A stretch of 64,000 nucleotides of DNA from Alviniconcha marisindica (GCA_018857735.1 JABMCL010000953.1:438501-502500); one strand, 5' to 3'. Shown: positions 44,901 through 53,689, counted from the stretch's first letter. Translations and numbers: made by a program. Notes: generated by a model from the sequence alone, not told the origin.

Positions 44901-47900
44901 ATTGTGGTCTGTTCAAAAATGGATTTGGGAATTTCAGATGTATATTGTGGTCTGTTCAAAAATGGATTTGAGAATTTCAAATGTCTTTTGTGGTCTGCTG
45001 AAAAAGGATTTGGGAATTTCAGATGTCTATTGTGGTCTGCTCAAAAAAGGATTTGGGAATTTCAGATGTCTATTGTGGTCTGCTGAAAAAGGATTTGGGA
45101 ATTTCAGACTATGTCCTGCAAATTTTCTGACTATTATGGGGAAAGAGAACCTGCAGACCCTACCACATGTTTTATGGGGTGTTCTTTTCACTATGATTCC
45201 AACCGATGTGGTGTGTATTTTGTTTTGAGGTTTTCAACACCTTGTACCAATAGACAGACTGATTGCTTGTAGTCCTGCACAGCAGTGACTTACTTCAAGA
45301 AACAACCAACAGCTGTACACCGGTGATTCTGAGTGAACACGAACTATTTCAGTCTTACACGCCCTGATCCTGTCCAATGGCTGTACACCAGTGATTCCGA
45401 GTGAACACAAAGTCAGTCTTACACACCCTGATCCTGTCCAATGGCTGTACACCAGTGATTCCGAGTGAACACAAAGTCAGTCTTACACGCCCTGATCCTG
45501 TCCAATGGCTGTACACCAGTGATTCCGAGTGAACACAAAGTCAGTCTTACACGCCCTGATCATGTCCAATGGCTGTTAGCAATGTCATCATTTGTATTGT
45601 AGTGACATTACCCACAATATTTCATCTAAAGCAAAGTGATTACTGAACTTCATCAGTGTAGCTGTCAGACTGACACATGGCAGGCGACACTGACTGAACT
45701 CCATGAGCGTAGCTGTCAGACTGACACATGGCAGGCGACACTGACTGAACTCCTTAAGTGTCGCTATCTGACTGACACATGGCAGGCGACACTGACAGAA
45801 CTCCGTAAGTGTAGCTGTCAGACTGACACATGGCAGGCGACACTGACTGAACTCCATAAGTGTAGCTATCAGACTGACACATGGCAGGCGACACTGACAG
45901 CGTGCATGGAGCATGACAGTTTGCACAGGTGTGGGGAAATGGCTGCACATGCTGTCTTCTCAACCAGCGTCAGGTGAATATTAGGGGTTTTGTATGTGAT
46001 CCACTAACAAACGAACAACATGTGTGACTTTTTCAACCCAACATTTAGCTCAGGAACACAGACAGCACATTCTGCAGGTGAACCTCAGGATTTTAGGTAC
46101 TGAACACAAAGAAAGAAAATACGCTCTGTGTTCAGCCAGCCTGGAGTGACTGTGAGCCATGTAGCTGGGGCAGCTGTCCAACAGCTATCAGAAGGGAGGT
46201 GTTGAAGACACAGCTGTCAGAAGGGAGGTGTTGAAGACAGGCTGTCCAACAGCTGTCAGAAGGGAGGTGTTGAAGAGAGGCTGTCAGAAGGGAGGTGTTG
46301 AAGACAGGCTGTCAGAAGGGAGGTGTTGAAGACAGGCTGTCAGAAGGGAGGTGTTGAAGACAGGCTGTCAGAAGGAAGGTGTTGAAGACAGGCTGTCAGA
46401 AGGGAGGTGTTGAAGACAGGCTGTCAGAAGGGAGGTGTTGAAGACAGGCTGTCAGAAGGAAGGTGTTGAAGACAGGCTGTCAGAAGGAAGGTGTTGAAGA
46501 CAGGCTGTCCAACAGGTGTCAGAAGGGAGGTGTTGAAGACAGGCTGTCAGAAGGGAGGTGTTGAAGACAGGCTGTCAGAAGGAAGGTGTTGAAGACAGGC
46601 TGTCAGAAGGAAGGTGTTGAAGACTGGCTGTCAGAAGGGAGGTGTTGAAGACATGCTGTCCAACAGGTGTCAGAAGGGAGGTGTTGAAGACTGTTCTCCA
46701 TCCACACTGTGCAGATGGCCAGGAAGACGGCAAGGAGGGTGACGGGGAGCGACCAGCCCCTCCCTGGACTGCAGAGCTGAAGAAGAAGAAACGCCCCCTG
46801 GTGGTGGGGATGGGCGTTGGGGCCAGGGAGAGTAATGGCAAGTTTTCTGTCATCCCCTTGAAGAACAACAGCGACAAGAACAACAGCCCAGTAGTCAATG
46901 CAGGTCTGTGGACTTTGGCGCTGCTTTGCGTCTTGCACTCTGTGTGTGTGTGTGTTTGGTCGGGGGGGGGGGGGGGTATGTTGTTGGATTCTTGCTGTAT
47001 GATTTGCATTTGTTTTGTTTAGATGGGGACAGGTGTGTATAGGAAAGGGGGTATTTTCATTGTGTCTATTTTTTATTTTTTTTTCTGAGGTAAAGCTTAT
47101 ACTCTGAACTTTTTGGGCAGCTTGTGCTGTAGTGGGTGTTTTTGTTTGATCGTAGATGGGTTGTGGGGGACAGGTGTACCGACTGCCAGCTTTGTCTTCC
47201 TCTGTCTCCTGTAAGAACTGTACTGGGAGTGTCAGCCTGTGTGTCCATGGGCAGCCTGTGTCCATAGGCAGCCTGTGTATCCATGGGGAGCCTGTGTGTC
47301 CATAGGGAGCCTGAGCCTGTGTGTCCATAGGGAGCCTGTGTGTCCATAGGGAGCCTGTGTGAGCCTGTGTCCATGGGGAGCCTGTGTGAGCCTGTGTCCA
47401 TGGGGAGCCTGTGTGTCCATAGGCAGCCTGTGTATCCATGGGCAGCCTGTGTGTCCATAGGCAGCCTGTGTATCCATGGGCAGCCTGTGTGTCCATAGGC
47501 AGCCTGTGTGTCCGTGGGAAAAGCATCATTGTTCTTTGGTAGCTGGCCTAGTCTGATTTATGTAGACTGCCCAGTTCATCGGTGAATGATGAAAACCTGT
47601 CCTCCGTCTGGCAGACCGAGACCAGTACACCCCAAGCTGGATGAAGACCAGCCGGCAGCTAAAGAAGACACCTCTGCCACCACCAGGGGGCTCTGGCAAG
47701 GTGGCGGTGTCCAATGGCAGCCAGGCGGGGGTCAAGGGCGCAACGGAGAATCCAATGAAGGCGTACGAGACGCCCAAGTGGAAAATGGAGCTGGCAGAGA
47801 AGAAGAAACGACGGGAGGCAGAGGTGAGAAAAGTGGAGAGGGTTGTACAACTTGTAGAGAGGTGAGAATGGTGGAGAGGGTTGTACAACTTGTAGAGAGG

Positions 47901-48681
47901 TGAGAATGGTGGAGAGGGTTGTACAACTTGTAGAGAGGTGAGAATGGTGGAGAGGGTTGTACAACTTGTAGAGAGGCGAGAATGGTGGAGAGGGTTGTAC
48001 AACTTGTAGAGAGGTGAGAATGGTGGAGAGGGTTGTACAACTTGTAGAGAGGGGAGAATGGTGGAGAGGGTTGTACAACTTGTAGAGAGGGGAGAATGGT
48101 GGAGAGGGTTGTACAACTTGTAGAGAGGCGAGAATGGTGGAGAGGGTTGTACAACTTGTAGAGAGATGAGAAAGGTGGAGAGGGTTGTAGAGTGGCAAGA
48201 CCCTTCCTGGTGAGTGCCTGGTAGCTGCCACCTGGTTGAGTGAGGGGTGCTTACCTGTGTGTGTGTATAATAGAATGTGCGTGTGTGTGTGTGTGTGTGT
48301 GCATGCGTGCATGCGTGTGTGTGTGTGTGCGCATGCGTGTGTATGTGTGTGTTTGTGCACGTGTGTGAGAGCATGTGTGTGTGTGTTTGTGAGAGTGTGT
48401 GGGTGAGAGAGAGAGAGAGAGAGTGTGTGTGTGTGTGTGTGAACAAAGACCAGACAAAAACCAAATGAAAATCAGAGGAGCAGTGTATGATTATTATAGT
48501 GCACAGGACATGCTATTCAACAGTGATGGACTGGTCTGGGCATCTGCCTGCTGGACAGGTTTTCACACACACATGCATATACACACACATGCATGCACAC
48601 ACATGCATATACACACACATGCATGCACACACATGCATATACACACACATGCATATACACACACATGCGTGCACGCACATG

Positions 48682-48717
<36 letters not shown>

Positions 48718-49082
48718 CGCTCACTTGCTCGCGAGCGTGCACGTACGCACACACGCACACACACACACACATGCATGCACGCACACACACAGAGGCAGGC
48801 AGGGTGCTGCTGACTTGACAGCCCCGTGTCCCATGGCTGCCTGCTGTATTATGGTTTTCAAGATGGCCAAGTGTCCACCCTGGGTGTGTTGACAGATGAT
48901 GACGGCAGCAGAGGGTGGCGGGGGCAGTGAGGGTGGTGTTGCTGCATCCGGCACGGCAGGTGGTGCTAGCTCCACGTCCTCCCACGTCCCGCAGTGGAGG
49001 AACCAGCTCAGCGTGCGCAGCAAGCAACCTGCCACAGGCACTTGTAAAGGTACACCTTGGGGCTGAACCTACCCAAAAATGT

Positions 49083-49113
<31 letters not shown>

Positions 49114-49185
49114 TACGTGTGTGTGTGTGTGTGTGTGTGAGAGTACATGTGTGTGTGTATGTGTGTGTGTGTGTGTGTGTGAGAG

Positions 49186-49227
<42 letters not shown>

Positions 49228-49480
49228 TACATGTATGTGTGTGTGTGTGTGAGTACATGTGTGTGTGTGTGTGAGTATGTGTGTGTGTGTGTGTGTGAGA
49301 GTACGTGTGAGTAGTACGTGTGTGTGTGTGTGTGTATGTGTGTATGTGTGTGTGTGTGTGTGTGTGAGAGTACGTGTGTGTGTGTGTGTGTGGTCATTGT
49401 GTGTGTGGTGTGTGTGTGTGTGTGTGTGTATGAGGTGTGTGTGTGTGTGTGTGTGTGTATGGTAGTGTGTGTGTGTGTGG

Positions 49481-49551
<71 letters not shown>

Positions 49552-52500
49552 GAAACTAGCCTCAGTTCTGGTGAAAAATGTTTTGTTGAAATTTTGTTAT
49601 TTTGATCATCTTTCTCTTAGAGTTAAAAAAAATCTGCTAGCTAATCTTACCAAAAGATGACCAGTTATAGTGAGTTAAAACAGCCAGATCCACTTTTCTA
49701 GAATGCTGCACTACATCATCAAAAGTTCCCTCAAAATCTCCACAGAGATACACACTAGAGAGTATTAATCAAAAAAAGAACTGTTGACAAAATTGGATGA
49801 TAGGTATTCATTCCATGACCCGTATGCAGCACTGACAGCTTGTGTCGGTGTATTCACAGTGTCAAAGACACTTTGCTGACATCCAACTCAAACGCAGGAA
49901 GCAGTGAAAAACCTGATGAAAAACTGTTGTTGTTGATCACTTTTATATAGCACTATTCTCCACTCCCAATCAGACTCAATTCACTCGCATGTGATTCTAC
50001 ATTCTAAAGTGGTGCTAACAACTTCTGAAAGTGATGTTAAGTCAGCGGTAGTGTCATTCACAAAATCTTTACATCAGGTCTTTTCACAAAAGTGCAGGTG
50101 GCAGGTGACAGTTAAGTAACCATGCGCCCTATTTACTTGGCTTTACCTGAAATGACACTGTAAACTGGTGCATGGTTGTATGGTGTACACAGAATGTGTG
50201 CCAAGACAGCAGCAGTTTTAGGTAGCACCAGCCAGGTAACAACAAAACTGCGCTACAAGTACACCACTTGGTGGATGTTCAGAAACATGTTGTGCAAAGC
50301 TACAGTCGCTCATTGAGAGCCGTGTAGTACTGGAATACAGTGGGTCTGCTTGGAAGCAAAGAATAGCGCTATGTAGTCACCGCTGTGGAGTCACCGCTGT
50401 GGAATGCTTAGGGCTCATCTCGAGATGAGGCATGCAACAAGTGTTTACATAATAATAATAACTGTCACCATATTGTATTAGTTTGCGGTTTTAAGTTTCG
50501 TTTCGATTAGACCAATCAGCAAATGCAAAGTTAGCGTCAGGGAGACGCACTTCCGCCCTGCTGGACAAAGCACGCAAGATCTTAAGACTTTAGGAATAAA
50601 TCCACATTACAACTTGATACTGGTCTCCAAGGGTCGTTATTCAGTGTGCTAGTTGACAACACATCTCGGACCAGCCCCCGTGTGTTGTCAGCTAGCACAC
50701 TGAATAACGACCCTTGGAGACCAGTATCAAGTTGTAACGTGGATTTATTCCTAAAGTCTTAGGATCTTGCGTGCTTTGCCCAGCGGGGCGGAAGTGCATC
50801 TCCCTGACGCTAACCTTGCGTTTGCTGATTGGTCTAAACGAAACGAAACTTAAAACCGAAAACTAATACAATATCGTGACAATAACAATCAACAAATGTT
50901 TATATAATAATAACGATAATAATAACAAGTGTTTATACAATAACAATCAACAACAAGTGTTTATACAATAACAATAACAATCAACAAGCATTTATACAAT
51001 AACAAAACAATCAAGTGTTTATACAATAACAATAACAAGTGTTTATACAATAACAAAACAATCAAGTGTTATACAATATAACAACGATCAAGTGTTTATA
51101 CAATAACATTAACAATCAACAAGTGTTTATACAATAACATTAACAATCAAGTGTTTATACAATCACAATAACAATCAAGTGTTTCTATAACAATAACAAT
51201 TTGCATACTTACTTCCCCTGACAGGCATTTGGCCGAAGTCAGTAAGTGCCTTGAAAAGTGAAGCCTGCCTTTTTGGGGATGCACTTTGTTGTCTTGGAAG
51301 GCGACTTACTGACTGAATGTGGCTGGGTTCTTTCAGAGGCTGATGCGGAGGCGGGAAGCGGCAGCAGCTCCGGTCCAGACTGGGCCAAGCAGGCCGAGGA
51401 GAGGCGGGCACGACTGATGAGTAAGATCCATGTGGCACTGCCATTGAGGCTTCCTGGCCGCCACTCACCCAGCACTTCAGCCAATTAGAATGTCTCAATC
51501 TTCTGCCTGAAAACCCTGTTGGGTGACCACTTTCTGTTCCTCACAACTTTTCAGCCACTCAGATTGTCTCAGTCAATCTCTGCCTGAAAACCCTGTTGGG
51601 TGAGCACTTTCTGTTCCTCACAACTTTTCAGCCAATCAGAATGTCTCAGTCAATCTCTGCCTGAAAACCCTGTTGGGTGACCACTTTCTGTTCCTCACAA
51701 CTTTTCAGCCAATCAGAATGTCTCAGTCAATCTCTGCCTGAAAACCCTGTTGGGTGACCACTTTCTGTTCCTCACAACTTTTCAGCCAATCAGAATGTCT
51801 CAGTCAATCTCTGCCTGAAAACCCTGTTGGGTGACCACTTTCTGTTCCTCAACTTTTCAGCCAATCAAAATGTCAGTCAATCTTCTGCCTGAAAACCCTG
51901 TTGGGTGACCGCCTTTTGTGTCTCACAGCCTTTCAGCCAATCAAAATGTCAGTCAATCTTCTGCCTGAAAACCCTGTTGGGTGACCGCCTTTTTTATCTC
52001 ACAGGCTGAAGCAACAGAATGGAAGACTGGCTGATTTCTGACACACCTTCAAAACCAGTAGTGACACACACATTCATTGATGATGACAGTTATCAGCCGC
52101 AACCAAGCGAGACAAACTACATTCATTTCAACGCTGAATCCGACTCCACATTTTTCTGACTCCACATGCCAGTTATTGCCTGGTTCTCATGATCCAAAGA
52201 TTAGATCACACTTCTCTTTCTTATGCTGCACTGTCTGTCTGGAACAGGCTCCCTTGCAAAGTTAGGTCACCAAACACACTCACAGCTTTTAAATCTTCTT
52301 TGAAATCTCACCTCTTCAAGCTATCCTGTTGACTCTGTGTGTGTGTGTGTGTGTATGTGTGTGTGTGTTTGTGTGTCTGTGTGTGTGTGTGTATGTGTGT
52401 GTGTGTGATTGTGGAAGTTTGTTTTTCACTGTGTTTTGTTCTTTGCTTTGTGATGGGTTATGTGTTCCAATTTGTAGAAATAGCACCTAAAAAGAGTACA

Positions 52501-53107
52501 TTATTATTATTATTGCTTGGTTGCAAAGGACCTATTCATCCTGTGGTCCATGTCACCGATAATGATACATACTGCTGACACTTCGGTAGTGTGGTTTTGT
52601 TTGCAGCTTTGTTTTTCTGTGTCCATCTCTCTTTCTCTCTCTCTACCCCATTGTCAGCTGACCCCATGTGACTGATGGGATGATAAATTCTGAGAACTAA
52701 ACAGTTCTCTCATTCCTCCACTCTTTCTTCCCCTTCTGTCCTCCATCCCCCCCCCCCCATCCCACCCCCCTCCCCCACCCATTAGCTCTTTGTCTCTTTG
52801 CCTGCCTCCTCCCCCCCCCCACCCACCACCTCCTCCCACCCATTAGCTGTTTGTCTCTTTGCCTGTCCTCCCCCCCCCCCCCCCCCACCCCCTTTAGAAC
52901 ACTGGATGTGCAGATGGGAATGTATGTGTCTGAGACAGACAGACAGACAGACAGTTTGTGTCAGTATTTATTGCACGCTGTCTTCTTCATGGTACTGTAG
53001 CCGCCCTGGTCGTGGAGGACCTGCCTACACCCGCACCGTTTCTCTTTCTTTCAGGGTCCGGCCTGCTGGACAAGGCCAACACCCCCACAGCAGCCCCCTC
53101 CGAATGA
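34678..53107 (+). CDS. Multi-exon gene for a PxW-repeat, basic, disordered protein (5' partial); possible actin-capping regulator
   Basis: Spliced model of eleven exons: 34678-34821, 36071-36400, 37611-37661, 40947-41097, 42057-42244, 43192-44194, 46715-46903, 47615-47823, 48896-49049, 51337-51420, 53055-53107. All borders are AG/GT and every phase matches, giving one open frame of about 851 codons with stop TGA at 53105-53107. No upstream start was found, so the N-terminus is incomplete. The product has no membrane segment or globular domain that I recognise. It is rich in Ser, Pro, Gly and Lys. Seven P-x-W motifs followed by basic residues lie at model residues 521, 603, 640, 694, 741, 789 and 822 (position of Trp). 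Residues about 176-215 are very basic and loosely fit a capping-protein-interaction motif. Such P-x-W-basic motifs and CPI motifs are known in actin regulators such as CRACD/KIAA1211 and phostensin-like proteins; assignment to that group is inference. Splicing is not experimentally shown here. Confidence 0.72.
34985..35995. repeat. 22-bp G-rich minisatellite in intron A
   Basis: About 45 copies of GAGAGAACGGGGGGTGGGGG with AA; runs from just after exon A to 75 nt before exon B. Long Gly/Arg/Glu frames and minus Pro/Ser frames are repeat translations. Confidence 0.96.
36071..36400 (+). CDS. Exon B of the PxW-repeat gene
   Basis: It has a clear acceptor TTTTTCAG|GGGGAC and a donor CACGAG|GTGTGT that runs straight into a (GT)n microsatellite. 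It encodes 110 residues, phase 0 to 0, starting [20 protein letters not shown]. Composition is acidic and polar ([20 protein letters not shown], then a segment with [17 protein letters not shown]), followed by a Ser-rich end. No domain recognised. Balanced codon use, high GC and lack of internal repeats set it apart from the arrays on both sides. Confidence 0.75.
36401..37210. repeat. (GT)n tract and degenerate TGTGTTTGTGATG repeats in intron B
   Basis: GT repeats start at the donor of exon B and run to about 36600. G runs at 36757-36775 and 36823-36841 follow, then TGGTGTTTGTGATGTGTGTG-like units to 37210. Confidence 0.92.
37211..37610. other. Unique part of intron B
   Basis: No repeat or gene recognised. 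Confidence 0.4.
37611..37661 (+). CDS. Exon C (51-nt micro-exon) of the PxW-repeat gene
   Basis: Acceptor TTGTGTCCACAG|GACAGT and donor CTGGAG|GTAGGC bound exactly 17 codons, phase 0 to 0. The peptide is [17 protein letters not shown], a serine/acidic stretch that continues smoothly into the next exon ([10 protein letters not shown]). Because the phase is symmetric, skipping it would keep the frame. A CT/GA microsatellite starts about 15 nt after the donor. Confidence 0.68.
37672..37915. repeat. (CT)n, (GT)n and (GA)n tracts in intron C
   Basis: CT 37679-37750, GT 37820-37849, GA 37878-37900. Confidence 0.95.
37965..39297. repeat. 31/35-bp minisatellite in intron C
   Basis: About 41 copies of GCATTGTCTGCCAACACCCC with ACATTGCTGAA; the 35-bp form has TGCC doubled. 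CTCAGGCATTG variants recur at several hundred bp spacing. The 200-330-residue minus-strand frames are repeat translations. Confidence 0.97.
39583..39912. repeat. 36-bp minisatellite in intron C
   Basis: Nine copies of GCATGCTGATAAAGGGACCT with TCACACTCTCAGTCYG. Confidence 0.95.
40003..40105. repeat. 37-bp tandem repeat, three copies
   Basis: CTGTACAAGTTTACAAGGAA with AAGACTATTTATTGTCC. Confidence 0.92.
40130..40935. repeat. 32/33-bp minisatellite in intron C
   Basis: Left type TTGCCAGGCTGTTGTAAGAG with TGTGAGATGATG; right type GTTGTTACCGGAGTGCGATG with ACGCTGCCAGCCT, about 14 copies. Ends 12-25 nt before exon D. Confidence 0.95.
40947..41097 (+). CDS. Exon D of the PxW-repeat gene, basic segment with CPI-like motif
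   Basis: Acceptor TTTTTTCCTGCAG|CTGGAC; donor ACAG|GTTGGT; phase 0 to 1. It begins [20 protein letters not shown] and continues through a second basic cluster [12 protein letters not shown] to [11 protein letters not shown]. The pattern T-x-x-R-x-K followed by R-R-K-K-P-S-R resembles capping-protein-interaction motifs of CARMIL, CD2AP and CapZIP, though it lacks the usual His and the Pro after the first Arg. RRKKPSR could also be a basophilic-kinase site. The intron on its left ends in a 33-bp minisatellite that stops about 25 nt before the exon. Confidence 0.75.
41136..41782. repeat. (GT)n with degenerate interruptions in intron D
   Basis: TG repeats broken by TATG and longer degenerate patches; long Cys/Val frames are not genes. 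Confidence 0.96.
41900..42018. repeat. (CA)n then (CT)n before exon E
   Basis: CA 41905-41992 and CT 41997-42018; the CT run serves as a pyrimidine tract close to the acceptor. Confidence 0.95.
42057..42244 (+). CDS. Exon E of the PxW-repeat gene
   Basis: Acceptor TTTTACTTCAG|ATTCC completes a split Asp codon (phase 1). It encodes [20 protein letters not shown] and ends with a basic/hydrophobic stretch [20 protein letters not shown] followed by Lys. The only donor that keeps frame with the next exon is AAG|GTCATT at 42245, a weak site. That donor lies in the first unit of a 64-bp tandem repeat, so the same donor sequence recurs in nine units. Using an acceptor at 42022 instead would shift the frame to an early stop. 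Confidence 0.68.
42239..42805. repeat. 64-bp minisatellite that starts at the exon E donor
   Basis: Nine copies of TCAAAGGTCATTGCACTGCA, CCTTTAAATCTCTGTTCCAG and TGATCCTCTGGGTTCCCATG-CATG. The first unit begins inside exon E (TCA AAG are its last codons). Confidence 0.96.
42806..43191. other. Unique right part of intron E
   Basis: Contains a short G run at 43000-43016; nothing else recognised. Confidence 0.45.
43192..44194 (+). CDS. Exon F, the largest exon of the PxW-repeat gene, with two PxW motifs
   Basis: It runs from acceptor TTGCAG|TTGTTC to donor ACAG|GTAAGT (strong), 334 codons plus one base, phase 0 to 1. The peptide is disordered and Ser/Pro/Gly-rich, with SPVKSP and TSPLSP proline-directed sites and basophilic sites PRRLS, PRRAS and RPRRSSS, all typical of a phosphorylated scaffold. 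A run of seven Thr is encoded by ACC repeats. PxW motif 1 is [13 protein letters not shown] and motif 2 is [12 protein letters not shown]; the second is followed by a short basic helix [10 protein letters not shown]. The acceptor has a poor pyrimidine tract, so the exact left border is less sure than the right. Confidence 0.85.
44290..44640. repeat. 56-bp minisatellite in intron F
   Basis: Six to seven copies of GTTAGTGTGTGTTGGAAAGG, GATATGGGGGTTTTCAGATC and CTCTCGGAGTCTTACT. Confidence 0.95.
44690..45115. repeat. 41-46-bp minisatellite in intron F
   Basis: Nine copies of GGATTTGGGAATTTCAGATG with TCTATTGTGGTCTGTTGAAAA and indels. Confidence 0.93.
45300..45575. repeat. 64-bp minisatellite in intron F
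   Basis: Four copies of GTGATTCCGAGTGAACACAA, AGTCAGTCTTACACGCCCTG and ATCCTGTCCAATGGCTGTAC-ACCA. Confidence 0.94.
45650..45902. repeat. 51-bp minisatellite in intron F
   Basis: Five copies of CTGTCAGACTGACACATGGC with AGGCGACACTGACTGAACTCC in two parts. As 51 is a multiple of 3 it stays open on both strands; no exon is implied. Confidence 0.94.
46165..46700. repeat. 28-bp minisatellite in intron F
   Basis: About 18 copies of GTCAGAAGGGAGGTGTTGAA with GACAGGCT. A longer form with CCAACAGGT recurs at 46247, 46510 and 46663. Confidence 0.95.
46715..46903 (+). CDS. Exon G of the PxW-repeat gene, PxW motif 3
   Basis: Acceptor CACTGTGCAG|ATGGCC; donor GCAG|GTCTGT; 63 codons, phase 1 to 1, so it can be skipped without frame loss. 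It encodes an acidic start ([12 protein letters not shown]), then [13 protein letters not shown], the third PxW-basic motif, and an Asn/Lys-rich end [14 protein letters not shown] 28-bp minisatellite fills the intron up to about 30 nt before the acceptor. Confidence 0.8.
47222..47518. repeat. 19/20-bp minisatellite in intron G
   Basis: About 15 copies of CCATGGGCAGCCTGTGTGT with GGGAG and CATAGG variants. Confidence 0.94.
47615..47823 (+). CDS. Exon H of the PxW-repeat gene, PxW motifs 4 and 5
   Basis: Acceptor CCGTCTGGCAG|ACCGAG; donor GCAGAG|GTGAGA; phase 1 to 0. It encodes [18 protein letters not shown] (motif 4), a Gly/Pro linker, and [19 protein letters not shown] (motif 5), likely a short basic helix. 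The donor merges with a 38-bp tandem repeat whose units carry the same GAG|GTGAGA junction. Confidence 0.82.
47820..48190. repeat. 38-bp minisatellite that starts at the exon H donor
   Basis: Nine copies of GTGGAGAGGGTTGTACAACT with TGTAGAGAGGTGAGAATG. Each unit repeats the GAG|GTGAGA junction found at the real donor 47823/47824. Confidence 0.96.
48258..48790. repeat. (TG)n, (GA)n and (CA)n/CATGCA tracts in intron H
   Basis: TG with GCATGC steps 48258-48442; CA with ATGCATGCACACACATGCAT blocks 48563-48790. Confidence 0.95.
48896..49049 (+). CDS. Exon I of the PxW-repeat gene, PxW motif 6
   Basis: Acceptor GTGTTGACAG|ATGATG; donor AAAG|GTACAC; phase 0 to 1. A Gly/Ala/Ser-rich linker precedes [15 protein letters not shown], the sixth motif. 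A nearer donor (CACTT|GTAAAG at 49044) would also give phase 1 but would create a TAG across the next junction, so the later donor was chosen. A (GT)n tract of nearly 500 bp follows. Confidence 0.7.
49080..49551. repeat. (GT)n tract in intron I
   Basis: TG with GAGAGTACGTG interruptions at semi-regular spacing. Confidence 0.97.
49552..50457. other. Unique part of intron I
   Basis: About 900 nt, AT-rich, containing dispersed repeat R3 near 49930; no exon recognised. Confidence 0.45.
49920..49995 (+). repeat. Dispersed repeat R3, copy 2
   Basis: (GTT)n followed by GATCACTTTTATATAGCACT and ATTCTCC. About 27 nt match copy 1 with few changes. Confidence 0.4.
50463..50881. mobile_element. 419-bp foldback (MITE-like) element with 201-bp inverted arms
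   Basis: Left arm 50463-50663 and right arm 50681-50881 are reverse complements over their full 201 bp with about 11 mismatches and no gaps; the spacer is 17 nt. Termini read TGTCACCATATTG and, in the opposite arm, TGTCACGATATTG. The 5-bp sequence ATAAC directly flanks both ends (50458-50462 and 50882-50886). There is no open frame, so it is non-autonomous. It sits at the left edge of an AT-rich tandem array in intron I. The superfamily is not assigned. Confidence 0.8.
50882..51200. repeat. AT-rich tandem array next to the foldback element
   Basis: About ten units of CAAGTGTTTATACAATAACA with variable ATAACAATCAA. A similar CAAGTGTTTACATAATAATA lies left of the foldback element, so that element inserted at the array's edge. 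Confidence 0.9.
51337..51420 (+). CDS. Exon J of the PxW-repeat gene, PxW motif 7
   Basis: Acceptor GGGTTCTTTCAG|AGGCTG; donor ATGA|GTAAGA (strong). It has 84 nt, phase 1 to 1. It encodes an acidic/Gly-Ser lead, then [16 protein letters not shown], the seventh motif, predicted helical. Skipping would keep the frame. Confidence 0.8.
51478..52008. repeat. 78-bp minisatellite in intron J
   Basis: Seven copies of TCAGCCAATCAGAATGTCTC, AGTCAATCTCTGCCTGAAAA, CCCTGTTGGGTGACCACTTT and CTGTTCCTCACAACTTT. Confidence 0.95.
52130..52520 (+). mobile_element. CR1/L2-type LINE 3' end fragment
   Basis: The frame 52186-52332 reads [20 protein letters not shown] then [26 protein letters not shown] and stop. 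This fits the C-terminal signature of L2/CR1-clade reverse transcriptases (S-Y-A-A-x-x-x-W-N-x-L-P ... F-K-x-x-L-K-x-x-L-F). A (TG)n tract, a short 3' UTR and an (ATT)n tail at 52500-52515 follow. It lies in the last intron of the PxW-repeat gene, same strand. Confidence 0.7.
52521..53054. other. Right part of intron J with poly-C runs
   Basis: C-rich blocks 52747-52780, 52810-52840 and 52868-52892, around a duplicated CCCATTAGCTNTTTGTCTCT, plus (GACA)n at 52934-52952. Confidence 0.6.
53055..53107 (+). CDS. Terminal coding exon K of the PxW-repeat gene
   Basis: Acceptor TTTCTTTCAG|GGTCCG. In phase 1 it completes Arg and reads [16 protein letters not shown] followed by TGA at 53105-53107. The sequence after the stop is the start of the 3' UTR, which soon enters a 42-bp tandem repeat. 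The alternative frame across this exon runs a few codons further to another TGA but does not match the phase of exon J. Confidence 0.72.
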
Positions 53108-53147
53108 TGTGACCCGGCCCAGAACCTTTGGGGCGGGACCGCCCGGT

Positions 53148-53375
53148 GCTGATGGACAGGTGGTGAACGGATGGAACAGAGGGCAGTGTGCTGATGGACA
53201 GGTGGTGAACAGACAGGACAGAGAGCAGTGTGCTGATGGACAGGTGGTGAACAGACAGGACAGAGAGCAGTGTGCTGATGGACAGGTGGTCACTGGACGG
53301 AACAGAGAGCAGTGTGGTGATGGACAGGCGGTCAATGGACGGAACAGAGGGCAGTGTGCTGATGGACAGGAGGTC
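53148..53375. repeat. 42-bp tandem repeat in the 3' UTR
   Basis: Five copies of GTGTGCTGATGGACAGGTGG with TGAACAGACAGGACAGAGAGCA in two parts, starting about 40 nt after the stop codon. Confidence 0.93.
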
Positions 53376-53689
53376 AGTCTGAGCAGCAGCCTGTGTGGGC
53401 GTCAAACCAACCAGCGTGGCTGTCCGCACAGCCAGACTGTTTCACAGCTAAGGATAAAGTGGCAGGAGCTGTCAGGGTGAAGGGTTAATGTGTGGGATGT
53501 GGAGGCAGCAGGAGACACACTGTGACAGCGAAGGGTTAATGTGCTGGATGAAGCTGTTCCCTGGATGATGCGTTAAAAGACTTATTTGTGTTAAAACAGC
53601 AGTTCTTTGTGTGCGTGATTGAGAATGGTGCCAGGGCTTCTTGCCAAGCCTCGTTAGACAGAAATGTAAAGCAGGACATTTGGCTGGTG

